From: Strigamia acuminata
Taxonomy: Eukaryota > Arthropoda > Chilopoda > Geophilomorpha > Linotaeniidae
Direction: 5' to 3'
Assembly (NCBI GenBank): GCA_949358305.1
Contig: CASHSZ010000003.1
Location: 64,001-106,532 of the forward strand
DNA length: 42,532 nt
Positions 19,728 through 29,633 of the stretch are shown here, in pieces (position 1 is the stretch's first letter; the number at the start of each line of letters is the position of its first letter). A program made the position numbers and the translations under genes. The notes under the pieces were generated by a model. The model was not told the DNA's origin. It made no database searches and saw only the letters and a program-made list of their open reading frames with translations.

Positions 19728-19940
19728 TCAAATCTTTCGACCCCTCCCCCCCCTCCCACAGGCCCTGGGGAAGGGAGTATGTGTAATGGCACGTACACAT
19801 CGTCTTTTTTGAATATTTATCCCGTAGATATGAAGAAGATCGACTGAAACGAAAATTCGGGAGAGTCGAGACTCGAACCCACGACCCACGACTCCGTAAG
19901 GCGGGTGACTACCCACTCGACCACCTGGGCCGACGATAAA
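19728..19940 (-). mobile_element. tRNA-derived SINE-like element
   Basis: On the minus strand a tRNA-like head carries an A-box-like TGGTCGAGTGG and a B-box-like GGTTCGAGTC about 35 bases apart, the internal promoter of RNA polymerase III. The arms do not pair well enough for a working tRNA (the T-stem fails), so it is a degenerate or SINE-type copy. A body of about 120 bases follows, then a simple AT-rich TTTA/T tail near 19690-19725, as expected for a SINE. It could instead be a lone tRNA pseudogene. Confidence 0.5.
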
Positions 19941-19956
19941 AGGTCGCCGTTATCGG

Positions 19957-19979
19957 TGTTGTTGTTTGTTGTTTGTTGT

Positions 19980-20018
<39 letters not shown>

Positions 20019-20020
20019 TT
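19957..20020. repeat. GTT microsatellite
   Basis: Roughly 20 GTT units with a few GTTT variants, directly beside the SINE-like head. Confidence 0.9.
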
Positions 20021-20252
20021 TTGTTTGCAATTAATGTCACTAGGTATCGCGTCATAGCGCCGTAGTGTCACGACATTTCAGTTCGCCGCGCACGTGTGGC
20101 TGCCCCCTCGCTCGACGGCGTCACACAGCGAGTGGTCCAACTATCCTACTTTCCCGACAACCGGAAACTCGTGGCACAACAAACCAACATTGGTGTTGCC
20201 ACCACCATCGTCGTTTTATTCTCTCAGCGGTGTCGAAATTGTCTGTTTTCAG

Positions 20253-21561
20253 ATGGAACCGAAGCGTGAAGAAGAGAGGCGACCAAGATGGCCACCTATT
20301 CCCGTTATCGTGGTAAGCGCGTTTACATCCTTATGAACCCGGGCTATTAAACGGATTAATTATTTCCAGGTCGATGACGAGGAAGGGGACGATGACGCCA
20401 CCCTCACTATTGTCGCCGCCGCCGCCGCCAACGTCAACGACGCACCGTTGTGCAGTGCTAAAGAGGAACCCGAAATCGAAGTGAGAATCTGTAATGTCGT
20501 GCCTTGGTTCACCTCGATTCATTAATTCGTCCATTTACTTACTTACTTACCCATCTACTGGTCTGTGTCTCTAGATTGGGGTGGTTGAGGTGGAAGTACC
20601 AAACGAGGAAGGAGGAGGAGATGAGCGACCCGCGATGGGAGAAGATGTCGAGATGGAACGGGAACTCGCGATTGAGGAGAATCGGAAACGCGCGATTGGA
20701 GAAGATCTGGAACGCGCGATTGGAGAGGATTTGGAACGCGCGATTGGAGAGGATCGGGAACGCGCGATTGGAGAGAAACGGAAACGCGCGATTGGAGAGG
20801 AAGGGCGAGAAAATGGAGAATCAATGAGCGCGCGGTTTCTATTGGCGCAAATTTAACAAACACGAGAGGAGCAGCGACAGTTGCGTCGAGTCGTGGATGA
20901 CGAGTTGGGGGAGTTGAAGCGAGAGATAGGATCGCTTCGAGGGCAACTGGAGGAAAAAGAAAAATTGATGATCACAGAGAGGATGAAAGATCTGGATGCG
21001 TGGCACCAAAAAGAATACCGACAACAATTGAAATACCATAAGGAATATGAGGAGCATCAATTACGATTTCGTCTCGCGCAACTGGAGCGAGAAAAAAAAA
21101 TTCAGTTGGAGGAGTGGCGCAAAAAGGACCTAGAGAGGCAGAAGAAGTGTCGCGAAGAAGACCTAAGGCAGCAGCGGGAGTGGGCGATGCACCCACCCGG
21201 ACAAGGAGTATCGTGGGCCCGGTATGTAGGGGGTTATGCGGAGCAGTTGAAAAATAATTCAACGGAGCTGGGGGTTCGGGCGGCGAAGATAGAGGCACTC
21301 GAAGTGCTGGTGGAAAGTCTCAAAGAGCGGTTGCGGAAGGAGTGGCAAATTCGACATAACCAAGAACGGAGTTCGCGGTTGATCGCCAGATTCGTGAGTG
21401 TATCTATCTCTTTCTTTCTTTCTCTTTCTAATTTTTTTTTTTCCTCCCCCCCCCTTCATTCTCTCTCTTTTTAGGGGTCGTGTCCAAAGTTGAGTTGTCC
21501 CCCGGATCTTTTTGACAAAGCCATTCAAACCGAGCAACCAGAAAAACCCGAAACAATTTGA
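20253..21561 (+). CDS. Four-exon coiled-coil protein gene with in-frame TAA
   Basis: Exons 20253-20312, 20370-20480, 20575-21393 and 21475-21561, all joined in phase 0 with GT-AG introns of 57-94 bp. Exon 1 is Arg/Glu/Pro-rich; the frame is open upstream to about 20073, so a longer N-terminus is possible. Exon 2 has an acidic DDEEGDDD block and an Ala run. Exon 3 starts with about five 8-residue repeats built on RAIGEDLE, then after TAA at 20854-20856 continues in the same frame for 179 codons of strong coiled coil (Glu/Lys/Arg/Gln/Leu with heptads). Exon 4 is a short Cys/Pro-containing tail. The open frame and intact splice sites after the stop argue that the whole exon was coding recently. 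The choice between a pseudogene, stop readthrough and a sequence error cannot be made here. No family recognised. Confidence 0.6.
20660..20800 (+). repeat. 24-bp coding minisatellite
   Basis: About five tandem copies of a 24-base unit within exon 3 of the coiled-coil gene, each encoding eight residues with the core RAIGE. Copies differ by a few bases. Confidence 0.85.
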
Positions 21562-21629
21562 GGGCGACTCGGACGATACAAAAACCGACGCGAGACCAAC
21601 GAGTCAATTGATGCCCATTCTTATTTTAA

Positions 21630-21660
<31 letters not shown>

Positions 21661-21827
21661 TATTATTGTCATCTCATCATCGCCACCGCTGCATCTATCA
21701 CACGATAAATAGATAAAAAAATTGTTACATGTTCTGGTGGAAATCATAAAAGTTTATTTATTTATTTATTTATTTGTTTATTTATTTATTTATTTATTGA
21801 GTTTTACAAACAAAAGAGCATAGAAAA
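21562..21827. other. Spacer with ATT and TTTA microsatellites
   Basis: ATT repeat at 21629-21664 and TTTA repeat at 21753-21799 between convergent genes. The TTTA run supplies AATAAA signals on the minus strand for the piggyBac-type gene. Confidence 0.7.
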
Positions 21828-23134
21828 TCACGGCAATCTACCGGCGCCGGCTTCGTGGAGTTGGAAACAATTGCGGTAGCGTGGGCGACATAGGTGGGTC
21901 CGGCAGGGAGCGCACCAGAAACTGCTCTCGTGGCGTTCTTTGTGGACCTCGCGACACACCACGCATCGACAACTTTTCCCCGCGTGCTCCATTCGATGGA
22001 CGACGGGTCCAATAGGTAGGGCCGCGCGCGAGGCCGTGGTCGTCGTCCTCGTCCTCTCCCGAGCCAAGAGTTGAGCGACAAGTGCCCTTCGGAATTGTAA
22101 TTGCGATCGATCGCCGCGCGCGGAGGCTGTGACTTCGCGCATGTTGATTCGGGCGTTGACACACACTGTGGGGAATAAATGGAAAACGACGAGTCGAGAT
22201 TAAGATTGTAACGATAACAATAATGATAATAATCAGAGATTGGGGCCTTGATCCCACCTTGATTCAGCTTTTGAAAGAAGAAGTATCGGTGCCAATAACT
22301 GGACCGGCGTCCGATGTGGAATGAGGAGACAAGTCGGTTCAAGACGTCTACCCAATGAAAATTTTCGATGTAGGACAGTGCGGGCGCCGGACATGCAATA
22401 TCCACGTTCCTGCCACCGATACGACGCAAGACACGGCCGGCCGCTGACAGTGGGTCGACGTTCGTACTAAGCAAACTCACGGTGGTTGTGTCTCGCCACG
22501 CAGTGAGCACCAACCGACCGTTTTGTCGTTGTATGAAATCGCCTACAAAAAAAAAAATGAGAGAGATAGATAGAATAAAAATTAATAATTGAATAAATCA
22601 AACGCGCGTTCACGTCCGAGCAAATGCGTTACCTCTCCGGTTGCCTTGATATCGTCTGAGTGTCGAAAAATCTGATGGCATCTGGGCCGAATTGGCCCGC
22701 AGCGTCCCCACGGCCATGGTGTTGTGGCGGGTGAAGAGGTGTTCGAATAACACGGCGGACGAAAATCGATTATCGCAGGCGATAGTGTACCCCATGCCGA
22801 GATAGTGTCTGGCCACGTATACGACGATGCGTCCGAGGACACTATCCGGATACCTAGCAAGTTTGGAGTAAAGCAATCCGAGGTGAAATAGAAAAGGCGA
22901 TGAATTGACTCACTCTGGTTCCGGCTCTTCGTCCGGGTCAAAATACATCTTGGTGCGCTTACCCAAGTGCACCTCGTCGTTCAGCACGTAGCCGGTGCCC
23001 GCTTCGCACAACGTGAAAAGTTCAAATCCCCATTTGATGGGTTTGGCCGGTTGTGTTAGGTTGACGTTTTCCTGTTTGTCCTCGCATCCGCGTAGATTAT
23101 CGGATTGCATATTGTGGATAAATGCAATCAGTGT
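21828..23134 (-). pseudogene. piggyBac-type transposase, 3' four exons
   Basis: Minus-strand exons: about 23134-22914, 22853-22633, 22542-22258 and 22165-21828 (stop TGA). Splice phases 2, 1 and 1 all restore the frame. The first exon carries KPIKWGFEL and GTGYV, the second ACDNRFSS (second catalytic Asp of the DDE_Tnp_1_7 fold) and the VGTLR motif, and the third the YIENFHWVD region with the third Asp. The last carries a Cys/His finger (CRCVVC, WCAPC, LCRP, CFQLH), the piggyBac C-terminal zinc domain that binds element ends. The N-terminal half, including the place of the first catalytic Asp, is missing where Copia element A begins. Introns of 60-95 bp are unusual for an active piggyBac, which is normally intronless, so this may be a host-adapted (PGBD-like) gene later broken, or a spliced lineage. 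Confidence 0.8.
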
Positions 23135-23141
23135 GTTGCCA

Positions 23142-23519
23142 TGTTGATGTCCCGTATTGCAGTCGGTTGATTCTGTTTTTTAATCCCAATGCTGGTTTTG
23201 TACCGCAACCGACTCCTATTACGTGACAACACACACAACCTGTCATCTGCTCAAATGAGCACTTATTGTTTATGTTGTTCTGTTTGTTTTATCCATTAGT
23301 TTTGTCTTTCTGTAAAGAACAAGTCAGTGTATTGAAACAATGATTTGTTCTATGATTTCATTGTGTTTGAGATCGAGGGCGATTAGCCTCGAACCGGGTT
23401 TTTATGTAACACACTTACTTTTGTAATAAAAGATGGCGGACGCGTGTCCGATTTATCCGCCCAGCCAAAATGATGTTTCCGAGTTATTTCGACAGCGCAC
23501 AGGCCATTGCAACTCTTCA
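23142..23519 (+). repeat. Probable 5' LTR of Copia A
   Basis: Inferred from the primer site at 23523, which must follow the LTR. It may begin TGTTGATG at 23142 (or TGTTGCC at 23135) and ends TTCA at 23519. AATAAA at 23424 would serve as polyadenylation signal, and AAGATGGCGG at 23430 is YY1-like. There is no partner LTR to fix the ends. Confidence 0.5.
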
Positions 23520-23522
23520 AAG

Positions 23523-23536
23523 TGGTAGCAGAGGGT
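23523..23536 (+). promoter_or_regulatory. Primer binding site, initiator tRNA-Met
   Basis: TGGTAGCAGAGGGT matches the complement of the 3' end of animal initiator tRNA-Met, which ends in CTGCTACCA. The same sequence serves as the primer site of element B. Confidence 0.8.
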
Positions 23537-24634
23537 AAAAACGATCTGGCAACGACGTTTTTGAAGAAGAAACGGCCATTTTGCGACTACGAGAAATCGC
23601 CGAGTGTGCGCCCGCCCAGCTCGTCGTAAAAACGAGTTTTCGGTGCGGATTTCTACGTGGAATCGTCGCCACAACGTGTGCGAAGGATTCCTCGCCATCA
23701 GCGGAACATTTGGATACGTTTTCGTTACGAAAATCGGTATTTTTCGTCGTTTCGACGTCGTGGAAATAAACGACGGTCGAAATTTGTGTTTTGTGTATTC
23801 TACGAGTGGCTGCAAGTGCCAGCGCTTCGTGGGATTTTTCAGCAGTGTTGTGTGGTCAATTACACCCACAACAGGATCTTTTTCGACGGTAGGAACATTT
23901 ATTATCGATTTCCGTGCGAAATAAGCACGTTTGGACGTCGTCATCGAAGATTTTCGCGACGGCGGCCATTTTCTTTTTGGATCAATCGTCGCGACCGACG
24001 ATTTTTGCAACACGCAGAGAAGTCTGCGGTCACCGAGAAGTCCTGCACACGTTAAGCGTGTGTGCAGGCGTTATTTTCCGTGTTTCGAACCCCGGAGTCC
24101 GTCTCACGAAGGCGCGGACGAGCGCGACGTTGATTTTCCCGCGATCGCACGGAAGTGTGCACGCGGACGGCACGACAGCCCATTTTCCGTGCGTACGACG
24201 ACGTGGGAGCAACGTTTCGTCCTTGAAGGACGTTATTGCGACGCTTTGGACCCGCAATTCGCCGCATCTTTATCAGCTTCACATCAAACAGTGTATTTAT
24301 CATTTTGTCGTGAAACTTTGTATAGTTTTAAGGTTTTGTTGTGGTCCCCTGTTAGAATCGGTGCTACCCTACGTCCAGTCGGGCAAGTAGCACTGTATTC
24401 TTGGCTAGGCTTATCCACGGCCACCCAACCATCCCGCGGGCCCCAGGAGGCGCGAACGGAAGAGTTGGGGGATTGCTAGTCAAGGTTTTTCAATCTCACT
24501 TATTGAGATTCCCCGGGTAGTGTGCATTATTCGCCTTCACTTTTGGGGGAATTCTGCATCCGTGCGACGAATTTACGTGGTTTGTGTGACTTGTGCTTCG
24601 GTTCTTCACTAAATTTCGTCGCAAATTTCCCGAA
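23537..24634 (+). other. Leader of Copia A
   Basis: About 1.1 kb between primer site and gag, similar in length to the leader of element B. Several short open frames on both strands exist but none resembles a protein family. It probably contains packaging signals. Confidence 0.6.
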
Positions 24635-25126
24635 ATGGCGTCCTACGACCGCCATGATGATTACAAGGACGTGAAAAAGTTGGACGGAACCAACTATCCG
24701 ACCTGGAGCGTACAGGTACAGCTCCTCCTCCAATCGTACGGTGTTTGGGGCCACGTGACCGGCAAGACAAAAGAGCCGCCGGCCGGATCACCGTTTCGAG
24801 AGACAAGGGATTTTGAGAAAGGCGAAGAAAGGGCCCGCTCCACCATTTGTTTGGCTTGCGGCGAGGCCCAACAGGTCGTGGCGGTTGCCCAGGCCACTGC
24901 TAAAGAAGTGTGGGAGGCACTGAAAGCTGCCTACCAGCCCACGACCCGGGCACGCAAAGCCCGTCTTCGCAGGGAATTTTTAGACATGCGGTTGCATGAA
25001 AACGAAGAGATGTTTGTTTTCACCGCACGTGTTGATCGGAAAGTAGTACAGCTTGCAGATGTCAAGATTCAAATTTCTGATGAGTTTCACGCCTTTCAAT
25101 ATCTTGACCTGCTGCCACCCCAATAC
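24635..25126 (+). pseudogene. gag: Copia A gag, 5' part
   Basis: Starts at ATG 24635. The 164 codons encode the N-terminal Copia Gag domain (UBN2/retrotran-gag type), recognised by the conserved YPTWSVQVQLLLQSYG and VWEALKAAYQP segments and the LPPQY motif. The frame is cut at the last codon of LPPQY by element B; the sequence after B (29639 on) continues in the same frame. Reading into B gives only 27 bases of LTR-derived tail before a stop at 25168. Confidence 0.85.
25122..25126 (+). repeat. Target-site duplication of element B, left
   Basis: AATAC, repeated at 29634-29638 on the other side of element B. Confidence 0.95.
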
Positions 25127-25686
25127 TGTACGTTAGTAGCAGAGGCGAGCGGCGCAAATTCGGCGTGAACCGAAACGTGGAAGCGAATTATAACGAAGAT
25201 GGCGGCGTCGTACGACCCGTACGAACGTGAACGCGAATGCGACGTGACAACCGACAAGAGCGCGCGGCTTATGGCCGCTTATATGCGCTTGACTAAGCAC
25301 AGAAGGTGCTCTAATAAGAAAGACAACTGTCTAAAACCATAAAACATTTATTAAATGATAGAAAACTTACAACAAGACTCGTTTTCAGAGTTGGCAAAGT
25401 GTGAGAGCACATATCACTGTGCGTGGCCATCTTGGATGGTGAAAAACATACAAGTGCGACACCTAGTGTCGTAATTAAGCGTTATACAAAGTAAAAGTTT
25501 GGGAAAACATAAACTAGGGCTGGAAAGTGCATGATACCACATGCATGAGAACATAAAAATGTGTATAAACATAGAATAATACTAAATAGGACAATTAATG
25601 ATAAATACATCGAAATAGAAATAAATAAACGATCAAATGTGATCCTATATCACATCGACACACACTTGGACTATTTTAGACCAACA
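25127..25686 (-). repeat. LTR of Copia B (3' LTR in element sense)
   Basis: 560 bp, TGTACG...CCAACA on the plus strand. No difference from 29074-29633 was found by eye. Contains GAAGATGGCGG (25195-25205) and GGCCATCTTGG (25426-25436), YY1-like motifs in opposite directions. Confidence 0.95.
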
Positions 25687-25687
25687 A

Positions 25688-25698
25688 TTCCCCCTTTC
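25688..25698 (-). promoter_or_regulatory. Polypurine tract of Copia B
   Basis: TTCCCCCTTTC on the plus strand reads GAAAGGGGGAA on the element strand, directly upstream of its 3' LTR. Confidence 0.8.
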
Positions 25699-25905
25699 GA
25701 TGGAAATAGGATCAGGGGAAATGACAAACGGATACTGGAATTACAGTGCATATGAAATCGAAAAATAAAACAATAAAGTCGAATCATCGAGCCGGGTACT
25801 GTTATTGAAGAACGCTATGGAAGCCCGAATATTCCCACTGGAACTCGATGATCCTCGTAATCGGGAATAATAAATAAAGAATGTCACGATAAAGTCACGG
25901 TGAAA

Positions 25906-26424
25906 TCAGACTCGGAAGATCTTGGAGATTAATGATTTCAAACGTTCGGAACTAAGCCATTTGGTGAAGATGTCCGCAACGTTCTGTTCACCGGATACTT
26001 TATGTAGGTCGAAACATCCCGCCGTAAACCACTCTCGTAGCCAATGGTATTTGACGCGGATATGTTTCGTCTTTGAATTTTCCACGTCATTCGAAGTAAA
26101 TTGGATGGCTGCGAGGGCATCGGAATAGATGATCGGTCGGGATTGTCTGTCGAGAATCGGAAATTCGGTATAAATGTTGTCGAGCCAGAAGGATTCCTTC
26201 ACACATTCCACCAGGGCGATAAATTCTGCTTCCATGGTGGAACATGCAACCGTTGACTGTTTTCGGCACGACCAGCCAATTGGCACATTTCCGATAAAGT
26301 TGATATAGCCGCCGAAACTTAGAGACGTGGCTGCTTCGCTTGCCCATGACGCATCCGTGAAGGCCCATAGTTGACTTGAATTGCAGCCAGAAAGCTCGAT
26401 TCGATAGTCGATAGTGTTGGCCAC
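25906..26424 (-). pseudogene. pol: Copia B RNase H end of pol
   Basis: An open frame of 172 codons, and in fact open further upstream to about 26515, where it joins the gag-protease region in another frame. It encodes the Copia RNase H with FTDASWAS, STMEAEFIAL, YSDALAAI and KHIRVKYHWLRE, ending in the usual ADIFTK tail. Before it come about 25 residues of the reverse transcriptase C-terminus (LLQVLQYV). The rest of reverse transcriptase and the integrase are deleted, and the frame shifts at the join, so RNase H cannot be made in fusion with the upstream frame without frameshifting. Confidence 0.85.
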
Positions 26425-26486
26425 GTACTGTAGTACTTGGAGAAGGGCTCGGATGTGCGTTTTGTCGTAACATGTATTGAATTGGC

Positions 26487-27998
26487 TCAGCGAAATGACC
26501 GAAAATAAGATGTCGGGGCGTCTGTCGCAGGTAATGGCGGCATTTGAATCCTAAAATCCGAAATATCCTTTTGCGATGACTTCTGCCTTCTTGGCTTCGG
26601 AATATTCACGAAGTCAACTTCCGTTGTGACAAATGTCTGTACGGGTGATTGCTGAATCATTGGTGAAGTCGTAGTGGCAACAGTTGGATTTGTACACAGC
26701 CCATCCACGTAATAAAGTCCTCCTTTCTCCTTTGCTTTCAGAACGGCACTCGTGATGTCCGTCTCATATATATGGACTTCTCCATTGAAAATATGAATAT
26801 GGTGACGGGTCTTATCAATTTTGGACACTGAGATTAAATTCGCCTCAAAATTGGGCGCATAAAGAACGTTCGTCAGTGTCACATTACAGTGAGAATTGTC
26901 CACACGTGTTTGTAGTTGAACACTTCCTCGACCAGTCACTTGTGACTTCCCTTGGCCCAGTTCGATGTCAAAAGGGACAATATTCACAAAATCGGAAAAC
27001 CACGATCGTATGTGGGAAACATGGTCTGTGGCACCACAATCAACTATCCATTCGTTGGATTGCATCAGGTGGGCAACGGGACGTTCAACAATTTGTGGAG
27101 CATTCACGAAAAATACCGCGTTGCGAACCGGATGAGAGCTTCCTCTCGGGCGATTGTCCTCGGGTTTGGGAGCCGAGTTCTTGCCACGCTTCTTGCTTTT
27201 GCTGCGGGAGCGTTGAAAAGAAGCTGCTGGTTGCTGGTTCCTGTCGTCGCGTTTGGGATGTGGGCACTTGTTCGCGTAGTGGCCCATCTCATGACAATTA
27301 AAGCATTTGACCTGCGATAACGGACGACGGGGACGTGAACCTTGGCGAGATTGTTGTGGATGTTGGGCAGATGCATGAGCCGATGCTGAAACGTTGTGTA
27401 AACCAACTGATTTGAGGCGAAGATATTCAGAGACCAATTGTTCGGACACTTTAGTCGGCGTAAAGTTAGCTTCAGGCCAGTTATAGATGGCAAACGTGGC
27501 CTGAGCATATTCTGGAGGCAGTCGATTCAAGTATTGGTAAGCGTGATGCTTATCCGACACTTCCTCCTTCATGTCCCTGAGTTGGCGTACGTGGAGATCG
27601 ACACGACTGACGAAATCGACCATGTCTTCGTTCGGTTGAAGATGTAGGCCCAAAAATTGCCATCTCATGGCTGCTTGACGAGCCAGAGAGCTGGGAGCAA
27701 AGATTTTTGACAAAATGTCCCAAGCTTCCTTCGGGGTATTGGCGTTGTCCAGTGTAGCGCGTTTCGCCTCGCTCACGTGGCAATAAATGTGTCCCAACGC
27801 CTTGTCCTTCTTCAACCTGTATTTCTCAGTCTCCTTCGGGGTCAATGTCAATAAATATTCAGCCTCTTTTTCCTCGGTTACGTGCCTCCAAAGGCCCTCT
27901 GACTTTAGGAGCATGCACATGGCCCGACGCCATTGTTCGTAATTGTTTATTCCTAACATCGGGCACTTTCCAACCGTAGGTTCGACGTATTTGGACAT
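26487..27998 (-). CDS. gag: Copia B Gag-protease frame (503 aa), truncated pol
   Basis: Minus-strand frame from ATG 27998. It has the N-terminal Copia Gag domain (about residues 15-150), a basic spacer, a CCHC knuckle CFNCHEMGHYANKC (about residues 230-243), and a protease-like domain. The protease motif reads DCGATDH (about residue 318) where Copia elements normally have DSG or DTG, so the catalytic loop is altered. The frame ends at a deletion join near 26510, before integrase. Gag itself looks intact. Confidence 0.88.
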   Translation of the reverse strand: MSKYVEPTVGKCPMLGINNYEQWRRAMCMLLKSEGLWRHVTEEKEAEYLLTLTPKETEKYRLKKDKALGHIYCHVSEAKRATLDNANTPKEAWDILSKIFAPSSLARQAAMRWQFLGLHLQPNEDMVDFVSRVDLHVRQLRDMKEEVSDKHHAYQYLNRLPPEYAQATFAIYNWPEANFTPTKVSEQLVSEYLRLKSVGLHNVSASAHASAQHPQQSRQGSRPRRPLSQVKCFNCHEMGHYANKCPHPKRDDRNQQPAASFQRSRSKSKKRGKNSAPKPEDNRPRGSSHPVRNAVFFVNAPQIVERPVAHLMQSNEWIVDCGATDHVSHIRSWFSDFVNIVPFDIELGQGKSQVTGRGSVQLQTRVDNSHCNVTLTNVLYAPNFEANLISVSKIDKTRHHIHIFNGEVHIYETDITSAVLKAKEKGGLYYVDGLCTNPTVATTTSPMIQQSPVQTFVTTEVDFVNIPKPRRQKSSQKDISDFRIQMPPLPATDAPTSYFRSFR

Positions 27999-29055
27999 GT
28001 TGACGTGAAAAATCCGCAGACTTCACACACCGCGAAAAACACAAAAGCGTAGAGAGTGGTACGGGCGTAGTAGAAGACACTCGTAGCACTGCACAATCCA
28101 ATGGCACAATCACGATCACAAAACGAAGCACTTTCGAGGCGGAAAACCACAAATTGGGAGCCGATGCTACAATCAGCTGATAACCTAGAGTGAGTGTCCC
28201 CCTAGTGTCCTTTGAGATCGCCTGGGATCGCGGGAATACTAGGTGGCGCAGGGCTCAGCCTCACTCTAGAATACAACAATAGCGGTGGACAGACTTGTCC
28301 GAAGGGCTATTGCGATTCTAATAATGACCCCACCAAAAACCTTAATATCTATCTTATAATAACAAAGTTTCACGACAGGGAAGGAGAAAAGTTGATGAAT
28401 CTCTCGCGTAACGTCACGCGAGCTCGTGATAAAGGCACGAGCGGGTTTTCTCGAAAAACCCGTTAAAAGCGCTAATTTGGATTCGAAAATCCAAATTCTT
28501 CTCATTAAATGAGGCTCTTCACGAAAATACGCAAAAATCGGCGAAAACAAATAAATCGTCGTGAATTCGTCGATACTATATACACACCGGGGTGTATATA
28601 GCGAGAAACGTCTCGTTTCTGTTGAGAAATCGTCGAAAAATCGTCGTCGGGACGAAAATCCGTCGAAAACTGAAAATAAACGAAAAATTCGTCGCAAAAA
28701 CCGCGAGACCGCGAGAATTTGGACAAAATTAGCGACGGGAACGTGTGGTGAGCAACACTGGTTGCCTGCGAACGTCGTGGACACGTCGGCGATTTAAAAT
28801 CGGCGAAAAAAAAAACTACAAATAAACGAAATTCGCCCAAAAATTCGCGAGACCGCGCAATTCTTGACGAAATTAACGTAGAATCGTGTGGTGAATGATG
28901 CTCGGCGTGTCTGGACGTCGGTGATACGTCGTCGAAACGAAAATAGGCCCGGAGATCGTCGTAAACTGAAAAAAAACACCAATCGCCGCGAAAATTCGCG
29001 AAATTCGCGAAAATTTTCGGCGATAAAAAAGGAAAATATTAAACACAGTAGCCAA
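27999..29055 (-). other. Leader of Copia B
   Basis: About 1.06 kb between primer site and gag. Open frames on the plus strand are without family resemblance. Rich in CGAAA/TCG words. Confidence 0.6.
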
Positions 29056-29092
29056 CCACCCTCTGCTACCAATTGTACGTTAGTAGCAGAGG
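29056..29092 (-). promoter_or_regulatory. tRNA-iMet primer site in an LTR-junction hairpin
   Basis: On the element strand the primer site TGGTAGCAGAGGGTGG (29071-29056) starts two bases after the LTR. The last bases of the LTR include CCTCTGCTAC (29092-29083), the exact complement of GTAGCAGAGG within the site (29069-29060), leaving a 13-base loop that holds the LTR end. The LTR thus carries the tRNA 3'-end sequence itself. Confidence 0.85.
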
Positions 29093-29633
29093 CGAGCGGC
29101 GCAAATTCGGCGTGAACCGAAACGTGGAAGCGAATTATAACGAAGATGGCGGCGTCGTACGACCCGTACGAACGTGAACGCGAATGCGACGTGACAACCG
29201 ACAAGAGCGCGCGGCTTATGGCCGCTTATATGCGCTTGACTAAGCACAGAAGGTGCTCTAATAAGAAAGACAACTGTCTAAAACCATAAAACATTTATTA
29301 AATGATAGAAAACTTACAACAAGACTCGTTTTCAGAGTTGGCAAAGTGTGAGAGCACATATCACTGTGCGTGGCCATCTTGGATGGTGAAAAACATACAA
29401 GTGCGACACCTAGTGTCGTAATTAAGCGTTATACAAAGTAAAAGTTTGGGAAAACATAAACTAGGGCTGGAAAGTGCATGATACCACATGCATGAGAACA
29501 TAAAAATGTGTATAAACATAGAATAATACTAAATAGGACAATTAATGATAAATACATCGAAATAGAAATAAATAAACGATCAAATGTGATCCTATATCAC
29601 ATCGACACACACTTGGACTATTTTAGACCAACA
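29074..29633 (-). repeat. LTR of Copia B (5' LTR in element sense)
   Basis: 560-bp partner of 25127-25686, followed by the AATAC duplication at 29634-29638. Confidence 0.95.

Larger units (their letters stand above)
25127..29633 (-). mobile_element. Copia-type retrotransposon B, internally deleted
   Basis: A 4507-bp minus-strand element inserted in the gag of element A. Two 560-bp LTRs (25127-25686 and 29074-29633) look identical and are bounded by AATAC duplications. It keeps a primer site, leader, a gag-protease frame and the RNase H end. Integrase and nearly all of reverse transcriptase are missing, so it cannot move by itself, although gag and the ends are intact enough to be moved in trans. 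The near-identical LTRs suggest a recent insertion. Confidence 0.95.

Noticed and set aside
19860-19935. Functional tRNA gene on the minus strand
   Set aside because: A- and B-box words are present, but the T-stem and acceptor stem do not pair properly.
20555-20863. Minus-strand 102-codon frame with repeated SRVPDPLQ-like blocks
   Set aside because: Antisense of the 24-bp coding minisatellite in exon 3 of the coiled-coil gene.
23581-24479. Several 60-180 codon plus-strand frames between primer site and gag of Copia A
   Set aside because: Lie in the retrotransposon leader, overlap each other and show no known domain.
28212-29115. Plus-strand frames within the Copia B leader and LTR
   Set aside because: Antisense to the element and without family resemblance.
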